DNA of 6,154 bases from an uncultured Clostridia bacterium (GCA_946487985.1 CAMLUY010000061.1:1-6154), one strand, 5' to 3'; positions 1 to 5,577 are shown, numbered from the stretch's first letter. Notes: generated from the sequence alone by a model not told the origin. Numbers and translations: made by a program.

Positions 1-23
1 AACGCTTTTCAAAGGCTTTTTTT
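1..23 (+). terminator. Probable intrinsic terminator, cut by the window edge
   Basis: A short hairpin can form from positions 4 to 16: GC, a T-G wobble and two T-A pairs around a TCA loop. It is followed by seven T residues at 17-23. The sequence closely matches the hairpin behind rpoZ (3254-3282), which is a clear terminator, so I read this as the end of a plus-strand gene lying just left of the window. The outer stem may continue beyond base 1 and cannot be seen. On the minus strand there is no T-run after the stem, so it would not serve dnaA. Confidence 0.45.
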
Positions 24-71
24 AAAAGATAAATGCAATTTTTTTTATTTTTCGTCGCCCCTGAATTTAAA

Positions 72-87
72 TAATTTAATTAAATTA
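72..87. repeat. Perfect 16-bp A/T palindrome in the AT-rich tract
   Basis: TAATTTAATTAAATTA is its own reverse complement. It consists only of A and T, so chance symmetry is not rare. It lies inside the proposed unwinding element. Confidence 0.5.
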
Positions 88-99
88 ATTATTTAGATA

Positions 100-115
100 T
101 TATTACTAGTAATAA
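100..115. repeat. Perfect 16-bp palindrome at the edge of the unwinding element
   Basis: TTATTACTAGTAATAA is a perfect palindrome centred between 107 and 108. It overlaps the candidate DnaA-trio bases. It could be a protein site, or the symmetry may simply be low-complexity sequence. There is no direct evidence of function. Confidence 0.5.
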
Positions 116-128
116 GCCCATGTGTAAT

Positions 129-137
129 TGTGGATAA
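129..137 (-). promoter_or_regulatory. DnaA box, perfect consensus
   Basis: TGTGGATAA on the plus strand is the reverse complement of TTATCCACA, the high-affinity DnaA site. It is the box nearest to the AT-rich tract. Confidence 0.85.
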
Positions 138-145
138 CTCGCGTC

Positions 146-165
146 TGATACGATATATTGTATCA
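146..165. repeat. 20-bp imperfect palindrome between DnaA boxes
   Basis: TGATACGATATATTGTATCA has nine of ten base pairs symmetric about 155/156. It sits between the two perfect DnaA boxes, nine bases right of the first. The form TGATAC-N8-GTATCA resembles a dimeric regulator operator. The binder is unknown. Confidence 0.5.
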
Positions 166-213
166 CTGCTCAGAAGCTTATCTTTTGAATGCACTAAATG
201 TGGGAGCGGGTTT

Positions 214-222
214 TGTGGATAA
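214..222 (-). promoter_or_regulatory. DnaA box, perfect consensus
   Basis: TGTGGATAA again matches the DnaA consensus in reverse orientation, the same orientation as the box at 129-137. The two are 85 bases apart start to start, about eight helical turns. Confidence 0.85.
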
Positions 223-243
223 AATGTTTATTAAAAATTTAAG

Positions 244-252
244 TTATCCACC
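244..252 (+). promoter_or_regulatory. DnaA box (8/9) overlapping the dnaA stop codon
   Basis: TTATCCACC differs from TTATCCACA only at the last base. On the minus strand it is GGT-GGA-TAA, the last two Gly codons and the stop of dnaA. It faces the box at 214-222 with 21 bases between them, making an inverted pair. Confidence 0.65.
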
Positions 253-1596
253 TTTCAACATCTTTTTGATTTCGCTGATGAAAGATTGATATTTGTGAGA
301 GGTTTTCAGCTCGTCTGAAATCTTGTCGCGAGAGTGCATGATGGTTGTGTGATCTCGTCCGCCGAAAATCTTACCGATTGACACAAGCGGAATTTCAAGT
401 ATCTCGCTGATCAGGTATATTGCAATCATGCGTGGCTCGACGACGTCCTTTGACTTTTTCTTTCCTACAATGTCCTGGCGTGTAATGTCGAAATATTTGC
501 ATACCGTGTCAATGATGTCGTCAGGTGACAGGCCTTCATTTCGGTCTTCTTCAAGCTGGCCGTTGAAGGCTTCAAGCGCCTCCTCCATGGTCGCTGAGTG
601 CTTGTTTGAAAGGTTGGCAAGGAAATATATCTTTGACAGCATGCCTTCAAGCTCACGAATATTGGTGTTGATACGCTCGGCAACAAAGTTGATTACGTCG
701 TCATCAATGGCATATTTTTCAAGCTGGCACTTCTTGCGCAGAATTGCGATACGCGTTTCAAGGTCTGGCGATTGAATGTCTTGAATCAGACCGCATGTGA
801 AGCGGCTGCGCAGCCTGTCGGCAAGTGTTTCAATGTCCTTTGGTGGACGGTCAGAGGTGATGATGATTTGCTTGTTGTTTTGATACAGCTCGTTGAAAGT
901 GTGGAAAAACTCCTCCTGCGTGCTGGTCTTTTTGGAAATAAACTGAATATCATCCACCATAAGCACGTCAAGATTGCGATATTTTGACCTGAACTCGTTG
1001 ACAGCTTTGCTTTTGCTTGCAGGGCCAAGCGATTCAATGTAGTCGTTTGTGAACTGCTCGCAGGTGACGTACATCACGTTGAGCATTGGGCTGAACTCTT
1101 TGAGATAGTTGCCAATGGCGTGCAGCAGGTGGGTTTTGCCAAGACCGACACCGCCATAGATGAAAAGAGGGTTGAATTTTTCGCCTGGGTGCTCGGCAAC
1201 TGCGCGCGCTGCGGCGTACACAAACTGATTACTTTTGCCAACAACAAAGTTGTCAAAGGTATACTTTGCGTTGAAAGGATTTTTGCTGACTTCAACTTCC
1301 TTTTCCTTGGCCGAGTCGCCGTGAGTTTTGATGTAGTCAATCTCCTCGTTTTGGTCAAGCACTTCGATTTCAATGTTGTCACCGAAAATGTCGTTTACAG
1401 CGGTTGAAAGCTTGTCGAAATAGTTTCTCAAAATCTGGTTTTTTGCCGAGGTCGAGTTTGCCGCAATGATAAGCTTTTTGTTGTCGACAAAATCGACTAC
1501 TTTGAGTGGTTTGAACCACATCACGAATGAAATGTTTGACACGGTAAGCTCAAGCTTGTCAAGCACGGCTTGCCAAAGAGATGATAAATCCTGCAT
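244..1596 (-). CDS. dnaA: Chromosomal replication initiator protein DnaA
   Basis: DnaA binds DnaA boxes, oligomerises with ATP on the origin, opens the duplex and recruits the helicase. The 450-residue length is normal for the family. Domain I (about 1-85) shows the expected LW near the start and the conserved MWFKPL at 26-31. Domain II is short (about 86-112). The AAA+ domain has Walker A GGVGLGKT (148-155), Walker B VLMVDD (211-216), sensor 1 IIITSD (244-249), the arginine-finger region RLRSRF (261-266) and the sensor 2 region NIRELEG (312-318). C-terminal domain IV carries the box-recognition signature GGRDHTT (412-418). The ATG is supported by an AAGGAAG site (GGAAG at 1606-1602) five bases upstream. 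It is transcribed leftward into the proposed oriC and diverges from recF. No GC-rich terminator follows it, so transcripts may run into the origin. Nothing is truncated. Confidence 0.98.
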   Translation of the reverse strand: MQDLSSLWQAVLDKLELTVSNISFVMWFKPLKVVDFVDNKKLIIAANSTSAKNQILRNYFDKLSTAVNDIFGDNIEIEVLDQNEEIDYIKTHGDSAKEKEVEVSKNPFNAKYTFDNFVVGKSNQFVYAAARAVAEHPGEKFNPLFIYGGVGLGKTHLLHAIGNYLKEFSPMLNVMYVTCEQFTNDYIESLGPASKSKAVNEFRSKYRNLDVLMVDDIQFISKKTSTQEEFFHTFNELYQNNKQIIITSDRPPKDIETLADRLRSRFTCGLIQDIQSPDLETRIAILRKKCQLEKYAIDDDVINFVAERINTNIRELEGMLSKIYFLANLSNKHSATMEEALEAFNGQLEEDRNEGLSPDDIIDTVCKYFDITRQDIVGKKKSKDVVEPRMIAIYLISEILEIPLVSIGKIFGGRDHTTIMHSRDKISDELKTSHKYQSFISEIKKMLKGG

Positions 1597-1620
1597 TTTT
1601 ACTTCCTTTTGTATTTTTTC

Positions 1621-1651
1621 TGCCTCGCCGGGGCTGTTCGCAGCGGCGGCA
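1621..1651 (-). promoter_or_regulatory. GC-rich hairpin in the dnaA 5' leader
   Basis: On the minus strand 31 bases fold into an 11-bp stem: TGCC/GGCA, GCCG/CGGC and CTG/CAG closed by a CGAA loop, with a GA bulge and a CCC bulge on the 3' side. It is 24/31 G or C within very AT-rich surroundings. It lies within the predicted dnaA leader, from about +11, and ends 14 bases before the GGAAG ribosome site. No T-run follows in either direction, so it is not an intrinsic terminator. A role in mRNA stability, in translation control or as a protein site is possible. Confidence 0.5.
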
Positions 1652-1668
1652 ATATTTCAGATAAATAT

Positions 1669-1697
1669 ATATTATCTTGAAACAACGCAAAAGTCAA
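1669..1697 (-). promoter_or_regulatory. dnaA promoter
   Basis: On the minus strand TTGACT (1697-1692) is followed after exactly 17 bases by TAATAT (1674-1669); an overlapping GATAAT (1676-1671) would give 15 bases. The -35 matches the sigma-A consensus in five of six positions. The start site would fall near 1662, giving a leader of about 66 bases that contains the GC-rich hairpin. No DnaA box overlaps it, so classical DnaA autorepression at this promoter is not evident. Confidence 0.7.
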
Positions 1698-1729
1698 GCG
1701 AAGCCGACAAAAGGCACCCCTATTTTTTC

Positions 1730-1755
1730 AAAATCTTGGTAAAAAAAGAGATTTT
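1730..1755. repeat. Inverted repeat between divergent dnaA and recF promoters
   Basis: AAAATCT (1730-1736) and AGATTTT (1749-1755) are perfect 7-bp inverted arms around a 12-base spacer. The repeat lies between the -35 elements of the dnaA promoter (1692-1697) and the recF promoter (1769-1774), a place where one regulator could affect both. The arms are AT-rich, so chance is plausible. Confidence 0.35.
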
Positions 1756-1768
1756 TTCTGCCTTTAAA

Positions 1769-1797
1769 TTGTTATTTTTCGATGTTTGTGCTATCAT
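1769..1797 (+). promoter_or_regulatory. recF promoter, extended -10, predicted leaderless start
   Basis: TTGTTA (1769-1774), a 17-base spacer, then TATCAT (1792-1797) preceded by TG at 1789-1790, an extended -10. Counting seven bases from the end of the -10 puts +1 at 1804, exactly the A of the recF ATG. Confidence 0.6.
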
Positions 1798-1803
1798 ATT
1801 GCT

Positions 1804-2871
1804 ATGCAAATCAAAACCCTCAGGCTGCACAACTATCGCAGCTACTCTGACCGCACTTTCAATTTTGATGATGGACTGAATATTCTTGTTGGTGACAATG
1901 CCCAAGGCAAAACGAACGTGATTGAGGCAATCTTTTTTGCTGTAATCGGCAAATCGTTCAAGACGGCCAAGGAAAAAGATGTCATCAGATGGGGGCAAGA
2001 GAGCGGATACCTTTGCGGCGAGTTTGCAAAGAAGTACCGCGATGTAAAGATTGAGCTTTTCTTTGACACAAAGCACAAAAAATCGGTTAAGATTGACGAT
2101 GTCGGGATAAAGAAGATTGGCGAACTGATGGGGGCAACAAACGCTGTGTTTTTCTCGCCTGATGAGCTGAAACTTGTCAAGGAAAGCCCAGAAGAGAGGC
2201 GGAGATTTATGAATATCGACATCTCGCAGACAAACAAGCGGTATTTTTATCTGATTGGCAGATATGACAAGGTGCTTGCAAACAGAAATAAGCTTTTAAA
2301 ATCCTCAAAGGACATCAACATAATCAAGCAGACCATTGACATTTGGGACAGGGCGCTGTCCGACCTTGCCGAAAAGATAGCCGCCGAGCGCAAAAAGTTT
2401 GTCGATGAGCTTGCTCCACTTGCCCGCAGCGCGCACCAGTACATTTCAGACGGCAAAGAGGATATTGTAATCAAGTATGTGTCATCGTTTGATGAAGACT
2501 ATGCAGACAAAATGAATAAAGCGCTGCAAAAGAACCTTGAAAAGGACTTCAAGCTGGGCTACACAACGGTGGGTGTTCATCGAGATGAGCTTGACATTTT
2601 CTTGAACGGCACAGAAGTGAAAAACTTTGGCTCGCAGGGGCAGCAGCGAACGGTGGCGCTGTCAATGAAACTTGCCGAACTTGAAATAATCAAAAACCGC
2701 ACAGGCGAGTACCCAATACTACTTCTTGATGACGTGTTCAGCGAGCTTGATGCAAACCGCAGAAAAAAGCTTTTAAAGTTTACTGCCAGAACCCAAACAA
2801 TCATTACCTGCACAGAATATGATGAAAAAATCGGCGGGAATGTGATAAAAATCAAAAAGGACACTGAATAG
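1804..2871 (+). CDS. recF: DNA replication and repair protein RecF
   Basis: RecF is an SMC-like ATPase that, with RecO and RecR, loads RecA at single-strand gaps and stalled forks. This 355-residue form is of usual length. It begins MQIKTLRLHNYRSY, matching the family's N-terminal strand. Walker A is GDNAQGKTN (30-38), the ABC signature is SQGQQR (277-282), Walker B is LLLDD (306-310) and the D-loop SELD (313-316) follows. I chose ATG 1804 because it fits the family N-terminus. A TTG at 1786 would add six residues (MCYHIA) but overlaps the predicted -10. No Shine-Dalgarno sequence is present before either start, and the promoter predicts transcription from the ATG itself. It diverges from dnaA, whereas in B. 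subtilis and many other Bacillota it lies downstream of dnaA-dnaN. The gene looks intact. Confidence 0.96.
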   Translation: MQIKTLRLHNYRSYSDRTFNFDDGLNILVGDNAQGKTNVIEAIFFAVIGKSFKTAKEKDVIRWGQESGYLCGEFAKKYRDVKIELFFDTKHKKSVKIDDVGIKKIGELMGATNAVFFSPDELKLVKESPEERRRFMNIDISQTNKRYFYLIGRYDKVLANRNKLLKSSKDINIIKQTIDIWDRALSDLAEKIAAERKKFVDELAPLARSAHQYISDGKEDIVIKYVSSFDEDYADKMNKALQKNLEKDFKLGYTTVGVHRDELDIFLNGTEVKNFGSQGQQRTVALSMKLAELEIIKNRTGEYPILLLDDVFSELDANRRKKLLKFTARTQTIITCTEYDEKIGGNVIKIKKDTE

Positions 2872-2896
2872 CTGTATTCCATGAACTGAATTGCTG

Positions 2897-2950
2897 AAAA
2901 ATGAAAAATCAGGTAAAAGCAGCAAAAAACAGCCAAAAAAATCAAATAAA
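2897..2950 (+). promoter_or_regulatory. Phased A-tracts upstream of the rpoZ promoter
   Basis: Runs of three to seven A residues are centred near 2899, 2906, 2916, 2926, 2938 and 2949. Most intervals are 10 to 11.5 bases, close to the helical repeat. The last ends just before the -35 hexamer at 2954. Such phasing predicts curved DNA, and the proximal tracts sit where an UP element contacts the RNA polymerase alpha subunits. Function is inferred. Confidence 0.5.
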
Positions 2951-2953
2951 TTG

Positions 2954-2982
2954 TTTACAAAAGCGGTTTTTCATGATATAAT
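2954..2982 (+). promoter_or_regulatory. rpoZ promoter
   Basis: TTTACA (2954-2959), a 17-base spacer and a perfect TATAAT (2977-2982) with TG at 2974-2975 make a strong extended -10 sigma-A promoter. The start is expected near 2989, giving a 25-base leader with a ribosome site. Phased A-tracts lie immediately upstream. Confidence 0.85.
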
Positions 2983-3013
2983 ACAAATGCAAAAAATTTT
3001 TTCGAGGTGGGTT

Positions 3014-3214
3014 ATGATGATTGAACCGTCTATTGACAAGCTTTTGGCAAAGACATACAACAACAAATACATTCTTTGCACGGTGATTGCAAAGCGTGCA
3101 AAAGAGATTGAAAGCGTGCGCAGGCTTGAACTTGCTGACCAGGACAAAAAGGCGATAACTCTTGCCTGTGAAGAAATCGTTGAAGGCAAGGTTGTGCCAA
3201 GCGAGGTAAAATAA
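3014..3214 (+). CDS. rpoZ: DNA-directed RNA polymerase omega subunit
   Basis: Omega is a small subunit that binds the beta-prime subunit and helps RNA polymerase fold and assemble. The 66-residue product MMIEPSIDKLL... resembles B. subtilis omega: an N-terminal PSID, then a conserved stretch around KYILCTVIAKRAKEIE, and a later helix with ACEEIVEGKV. Length is typical. The Shine-Dalgarno GAGGTGG (3004-3010) lies four bases before ATG 3014 and seven before ATG 3017, so the true start may be the second Met (65 residues). A longer reading frame back to TTG 2891 is rejected because it would span the promoter. The gene has its own promoter and a strong terminator, so it looks monocistronic. In B. 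subtilis rpoZ lies between gmk and coaBC, upstream of priA; those neighbours are absent here. Confidence 0.93.
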   Translation: MMIEPSIDKLLAKTYNNKYILCTVIAKRAKEIESVRRLELADQDKKAITLACEEIVEGKVVPSEVK

Positions 3215-3253
3215 GCTTTTTCAGCGCAGCAAGTGCACTATGTTTTTCAAAAT

Positions 3254-3282
3254 CAAAGCTTTTTCAAAGGCTTTGTTTTTTT
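3254..3282 (+). terminator. Intrinsic terminator of rpoZ
   Basis: CAAAGCTTT (3254-3262) pairs with AAGGCTTTG (3267-3275), nine pairs with one G-U, around a TTCA loop, followed by seven T residues (3276-3282). An A/T extension can add outer pairs. It lies 39 bases after the rpoZ stop and separates rpoZ from priA. Confidence 0.85.
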
Positions 3283-3283
3283 G

Positions 3284-3311
3284 TTGTAAGGGTGAGGTTT
3301 GATAGTATAAT
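3284..3311 (+). promoter_or_regulatory. Second candidate promoter upstream of priA
   Basis: TTGTAA (3284-3289), a 16-base spacer and a perfect TATAAT (3306-3311) follow directly on the rpoZ terminator. The start would be near 3318, giving an 88-base leader to priA that has no ribosome site and no open reading frame of useful size. It could be an extra priA promoter or drive a short RNA. There is no TG extension. Confidence 0.45.
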
Positions 3312-3367
3312 TTTTGCCATATCGCCACAAAAATTTTCAAAAGCTCCGACAAAGCGAAACAAAAACA

Positions 3368-3396
3368 TTGTGAAAGATTTTCAAGTGTGATATAAT
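3368..3396 (+). promoter_or_regulatory. priA promoter, extended -10, near-leaderless start
   Basis: TTGTGA (3368-3373), a 17-base spacer and a perfect TATAAT (3391-3396) with TG at 3388-3389. The predicted start is about 3403, only three bases before the priA ATG at 3406. Short A runs at 3329-3333, 3339-3342, 3351-3353 and 3361-3365 lie upstream at about 10-11 base spacing. Confidence 0.7.
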
Positions 3397-3405
3397 TTTG
3401 ATAAG

Positions 3406-5577
3406 ATGTTTGCAAAAGTGATAATCGACCAGGACGCAAAAGCACTGGACAGGGTTTTTGAATATGTGATTGCCGACGGACAGGATATTGCCGTTGGTAT
3501 GCGTGTTTTTGTGCCTTTTGGCAGCCGCATTTTGCAGGGCTTTGTGGTGGACATTTCAGACAGCTGCGAGTTCGACAAGGACAAGCTGAAAAGCATCATA
3601 TCTCCTGTTGAGGACTTTTCAGCAATCAAGCCTGAAATGATTGAGCTGAAGAAATACATGTCAAAGAAAAACCACTTGAAGCTGGCATCAGTACTCAGGC
3701 TGTTCATACCGGCAGAGATGCGCGATGGACGGGTCAAAGAGCTGTTTGAAAGGGTGTATGAGTTTGTCCCAGAAAACGCCGATTTAGTTGGCAAGCGAGG
3801 GGCAAAGCAGCTTGCGGCGATTGATTATTTGAAGGAAAAAGGCAGGGCGACATCAAAAGAGCTGGCGCAGTTTGGCCAAAGCGCAATCAAAGCCCTTGTT
3901 GACAAAGGTGTGCTGCGCATTGAAAAGCGGCAGGTGTATCGAAAGCCTTTCGCCTTGCAGGAAAACTGCAAGCGTGTTGAGCTGAACGACAGTCAAAAGC
4001 ATGCTGTTGAAACCATGCGGCAGAACAAGACCTATCTTTTGCATGGCGTGACAGGCAGCGGCAAGACCGAGGTGTACATGCACGCCATTGAAAGGGTGCT
4101 GCTTGAAGGCAAAAACGCCATCATGCTTGTGCCTGAGATTTCGCTTACGCCGCAGATAATGTCAAACTTCAAATCGCGCTTTGGCGACGATGTAGCCCTC
4201 CTTCACAGCGGGCTGTCGGCAGGCGAGCGCTTTGACGAGTGGAAGAGGCTTTTCAGCGGTCAGGCGCGCATTGCCATTGGTGCACGCTCGGCGATTTTCG
4301 CGCCGCTTGACAATGTGGGAATCATCATAATAGACGAAGAGCATGAGCAAAGCTATATTTCAGAGTCAAACCCTCGCTTTGACACACACGATGTTGCCGA
4401 GTTTAGGGCGCGATATAATGGTTGCCCGCTTGTGCTTGGCAGCGCTACGCCAAGCATTGAGAGCTATGAGAAGGCAAAAAATGGCGTTTATCAGCTTGTA
4501 GAGCTGCCAGTGCGAGCAAATGGCAGAGAGCTGCCTGCAATACAGATTATTGACATGATGAACGAGATTCGCACAGGCAACAGCGGCATGTTTTCAAACC
4601 AGCTGCTTGCCGACCTTGCAAACGTGGTCAACAACAAAAAGCAGGCCATGATATTCATTAATCGCCGAGGTTACAGCTCATTCATGCGCTGCCGCGACTG
4701 TGGATATATCGCAAAATGCGTTGACTGCGACGTCAGTTTGGTGTATCATAGGCAGGACAACAGGCTTAAATGCCACTATTGCGGCAAGCAGTTCAAGGTG
4801 CTCAGCAGGTGTCCGCAGTGCGGCTCTGAAAACATCAAGCATGGTGCGGTAGGCACAGAGCAGGTGGCGGCAAAGCTTGCCGAATACTTCCCTGATGTCA
4901 AAATTCTGCGCATGGATAATGACACCACAAGCACAAAAAACGCGCACCAGAAGATATTGAGCGAGTTCAAAAACTCACTGCCTGGCATACTTGTTGGCAC
5001 GCAGATGATTGCAAAGGGTCACGACTTTGAAAACGTTGTTCTTGTCGGCATTGTTGACGCCGACCAAAGCTTGTACCATGCCGACTATCGCAGCAGTGAG
5101 CGCACCTTTCAGCTGATTACCCAGGTGTCTGGCAGAGCAGGGCGAAGCGTGGCCGAGGGCAAGGTGGTGCTGCAAAGCTATTCGCCGCGGCACTATGTGT
5201 ACAAGTTTGCTGCAAACTATGACTACAAGGGCTTTTTCCGCAAAGAGGAAAACATACGGCAGGTGGCACAGTTCCCGCCATTTACGCGGATAATCAGGGT
5301 GCTCTTTGCTGACCATGACGAGGAGTATGTGCGAGGGCTGCTCAAAACCTGCTACTACAAGATTGAAGAGCTGAAAAGCGTTTACGGCGATGAGATAATC
5401 TATCTTGACGCAATGAAGTCGCCAATCAAGCGAATACAGGACAAATACAGATATCAGATTATGATGCGTCTGAAACTTGAACATGCTGACGAAATTGAAG
5501 AAAAAGTGTTCGAAATTGTTGATAAAGAGTCGAAAAACGCCGTCTTTTTTGAAATAAATCCGCAAAATCTATCATAA
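3406..5577 (+). CDS. priA: Primosomal protein N', replication restart helicase PriA
   Basis: PriA recognises abandoned forks and recombination intermediates, unwinds DNA 3' to 5' and starts primosome assembly. The 723-residue product has the N-terminal DNA-binding domain (about 1-100), a winged-helix region, then the helicase: Walker A GVTGSGKT (214-221), DEEH (310-313), GSATPS (345-350), GTQMIAKGHDF (531-541) and QVSGRAGR (573-580). Eight cysteines for two zinc ions are all present: 429, 432, 438, 441, 456, 459, 469 and 472. The start is fixed by an in-frame TGA at 3388-3390 and by the family-like N-terminus, and no other start lies between. There is no Shine-Dalgarno site. The loop after DEEH (314-330) departs from the family form: SYISESNPRFDTHD where B. 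subtilis-type PriA has SYKQE...PRYHARD. It is followed ten bases later by def, presumably co-transcribed. Confidence 0.97.
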   Translation: MFAKVIIDQDAKALDRVFEYVIADGQDIAVGMRVFVPFGSRILQGFVVDISDSCEFDKDKLKSIISPVEDFSAIKPEMIELKKYMSKKNHLKLASVLRLFIPAEMRDGRVKELFERVYEFVPENADLVGKRGAKQLAAIDYLKEKGRATSKELAQFGQSAIKALVDKGVLRIEKRQVYRKPFALQENCKRVELNDSQKHAVETMRQNKTYLLHGVTGSGKTEVYMHAIERVLLEGKNAIMLVPEISLTPQIMSNFKSRFGDDVALLHSGLSAGERFDEWKRLFSGQARIAIGARSAIFAPLDNVGIIIIDEEHEQSYISESNPRFDTHDVAEFRARYNGCPLVLGSATPSIESYEKAKNGVYQLVELPVRANGRELPAIQIIDMMNEIRTGNSGMFSNQLLADLANVVNNKKQAMIFINRRGYSSFMRCRDCGYIAKCVDCDVSLVYHRQDNRLKCHYCGKQFKVLSRCPQCGSENIKHGAVGTEQVAAKLAEYFPDVKILRMDNDTTSTKNAHQKILSEFKNSLPGILVGTQMIAKGHDFENVVLVGIVDADQSLYHADYRSSERTFQLITQVSGRAGRSVAEGKVVLQSYSPRHYVYKFAANYDYKGFFRKEENIRQVAQFPPFTRIIRVLFADHDEEYVRGLLKTCYYKIEELKSVYGDEIIYLDAMKSPIKRIQDKYRYQIMMRLKLEHADEIEEKVFEIVDKESKNAVFFEINPQNLS

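Larger units (their letters stand above)
61..115. other. AT-rich DNA unwinding element candidate
   Basis: Only 5 of these 55 bases are G or C. The tract ends in TAGTAATAA (107-115). Read 3' to 5' away from the DnaA box at 129-137 this gives AAT-AAT-GAT, three copies that fit the DnaA-trio pattern 3'-[G/A]A[T/A]-5'. A short GC stretch (GCCC, 116-119) separates it from the box, as in the B. subtilis basal unwinding arrangement. The gap from trio to box is 13 bases. The trio assignment is tentative because the same bases form part of a palindrome. Confidence 0.6.
61..252. other. oriC: Putative chromosomal replication origin core (oriC)
   Basis: This gene-free stretch lies directly downstream of dnaA and combines a very AT-rich tract (61-115) with two perfect DnaA boxes (129-137, 214-222) and a near-perfect one (244-252) over the dnaA stop codon. 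In B. subtilis the unwinding region is likewise just downstream of dnaA, so location and content both fit. No DnaA boxes were found in the gap upstream of dnaA (1597-1803), so if the origin is bipartite the second part is not obvious here. Function is inferred. GC-skew of the whole genome or marker-frequency data would decide it. Confidence 0.75.

Noticed and set aside
1481..1490. TTGTCGACAA palindrome and TGTCGAA motifs resembling Spo0A boxes in dnaA
   Set aside because: They lie within dnaA codons far from its promoter, and related short motifs occur elsewhere by chance.
2891..2924. TGCTG and CAGCA arms after recF as a terminator
   Set aside because: The arms are 5 bp with a loop of more than 20 bases and no T-run follows. 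I see no convincing terminator for recF.
2891..3013. Lysine-rich N-terminal extension of rpoZ from a TTG start
   Set aside because: It would span the TATAAT promoter and ribosome site, has no ribosome site of its own, and is not part of the omega family.
3232..3239. AGTGCACT palindrome and the AAGCTTTTTCA direct repeat (3213-3223, 3256-3266) after rpoZ
   Set aside because: The palindrome is short, and the repeat involves the common AAGCTTTT string found in several genes here; the terminator explains the second copy.
4699..4707. TGTGGATAT, an 8/9 DnaA box inside priA
   Set aside because: It encodes conserved residues around the first zinc cysteines and stands alone; one near match in a coding region of this size is not surprising.
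4975..5565. Long minus-strand open frame of 196 codons opposite priA
   Set aside because: It is a shadow of the priA frame, with no ribosome site, promoter or recognisable domain.
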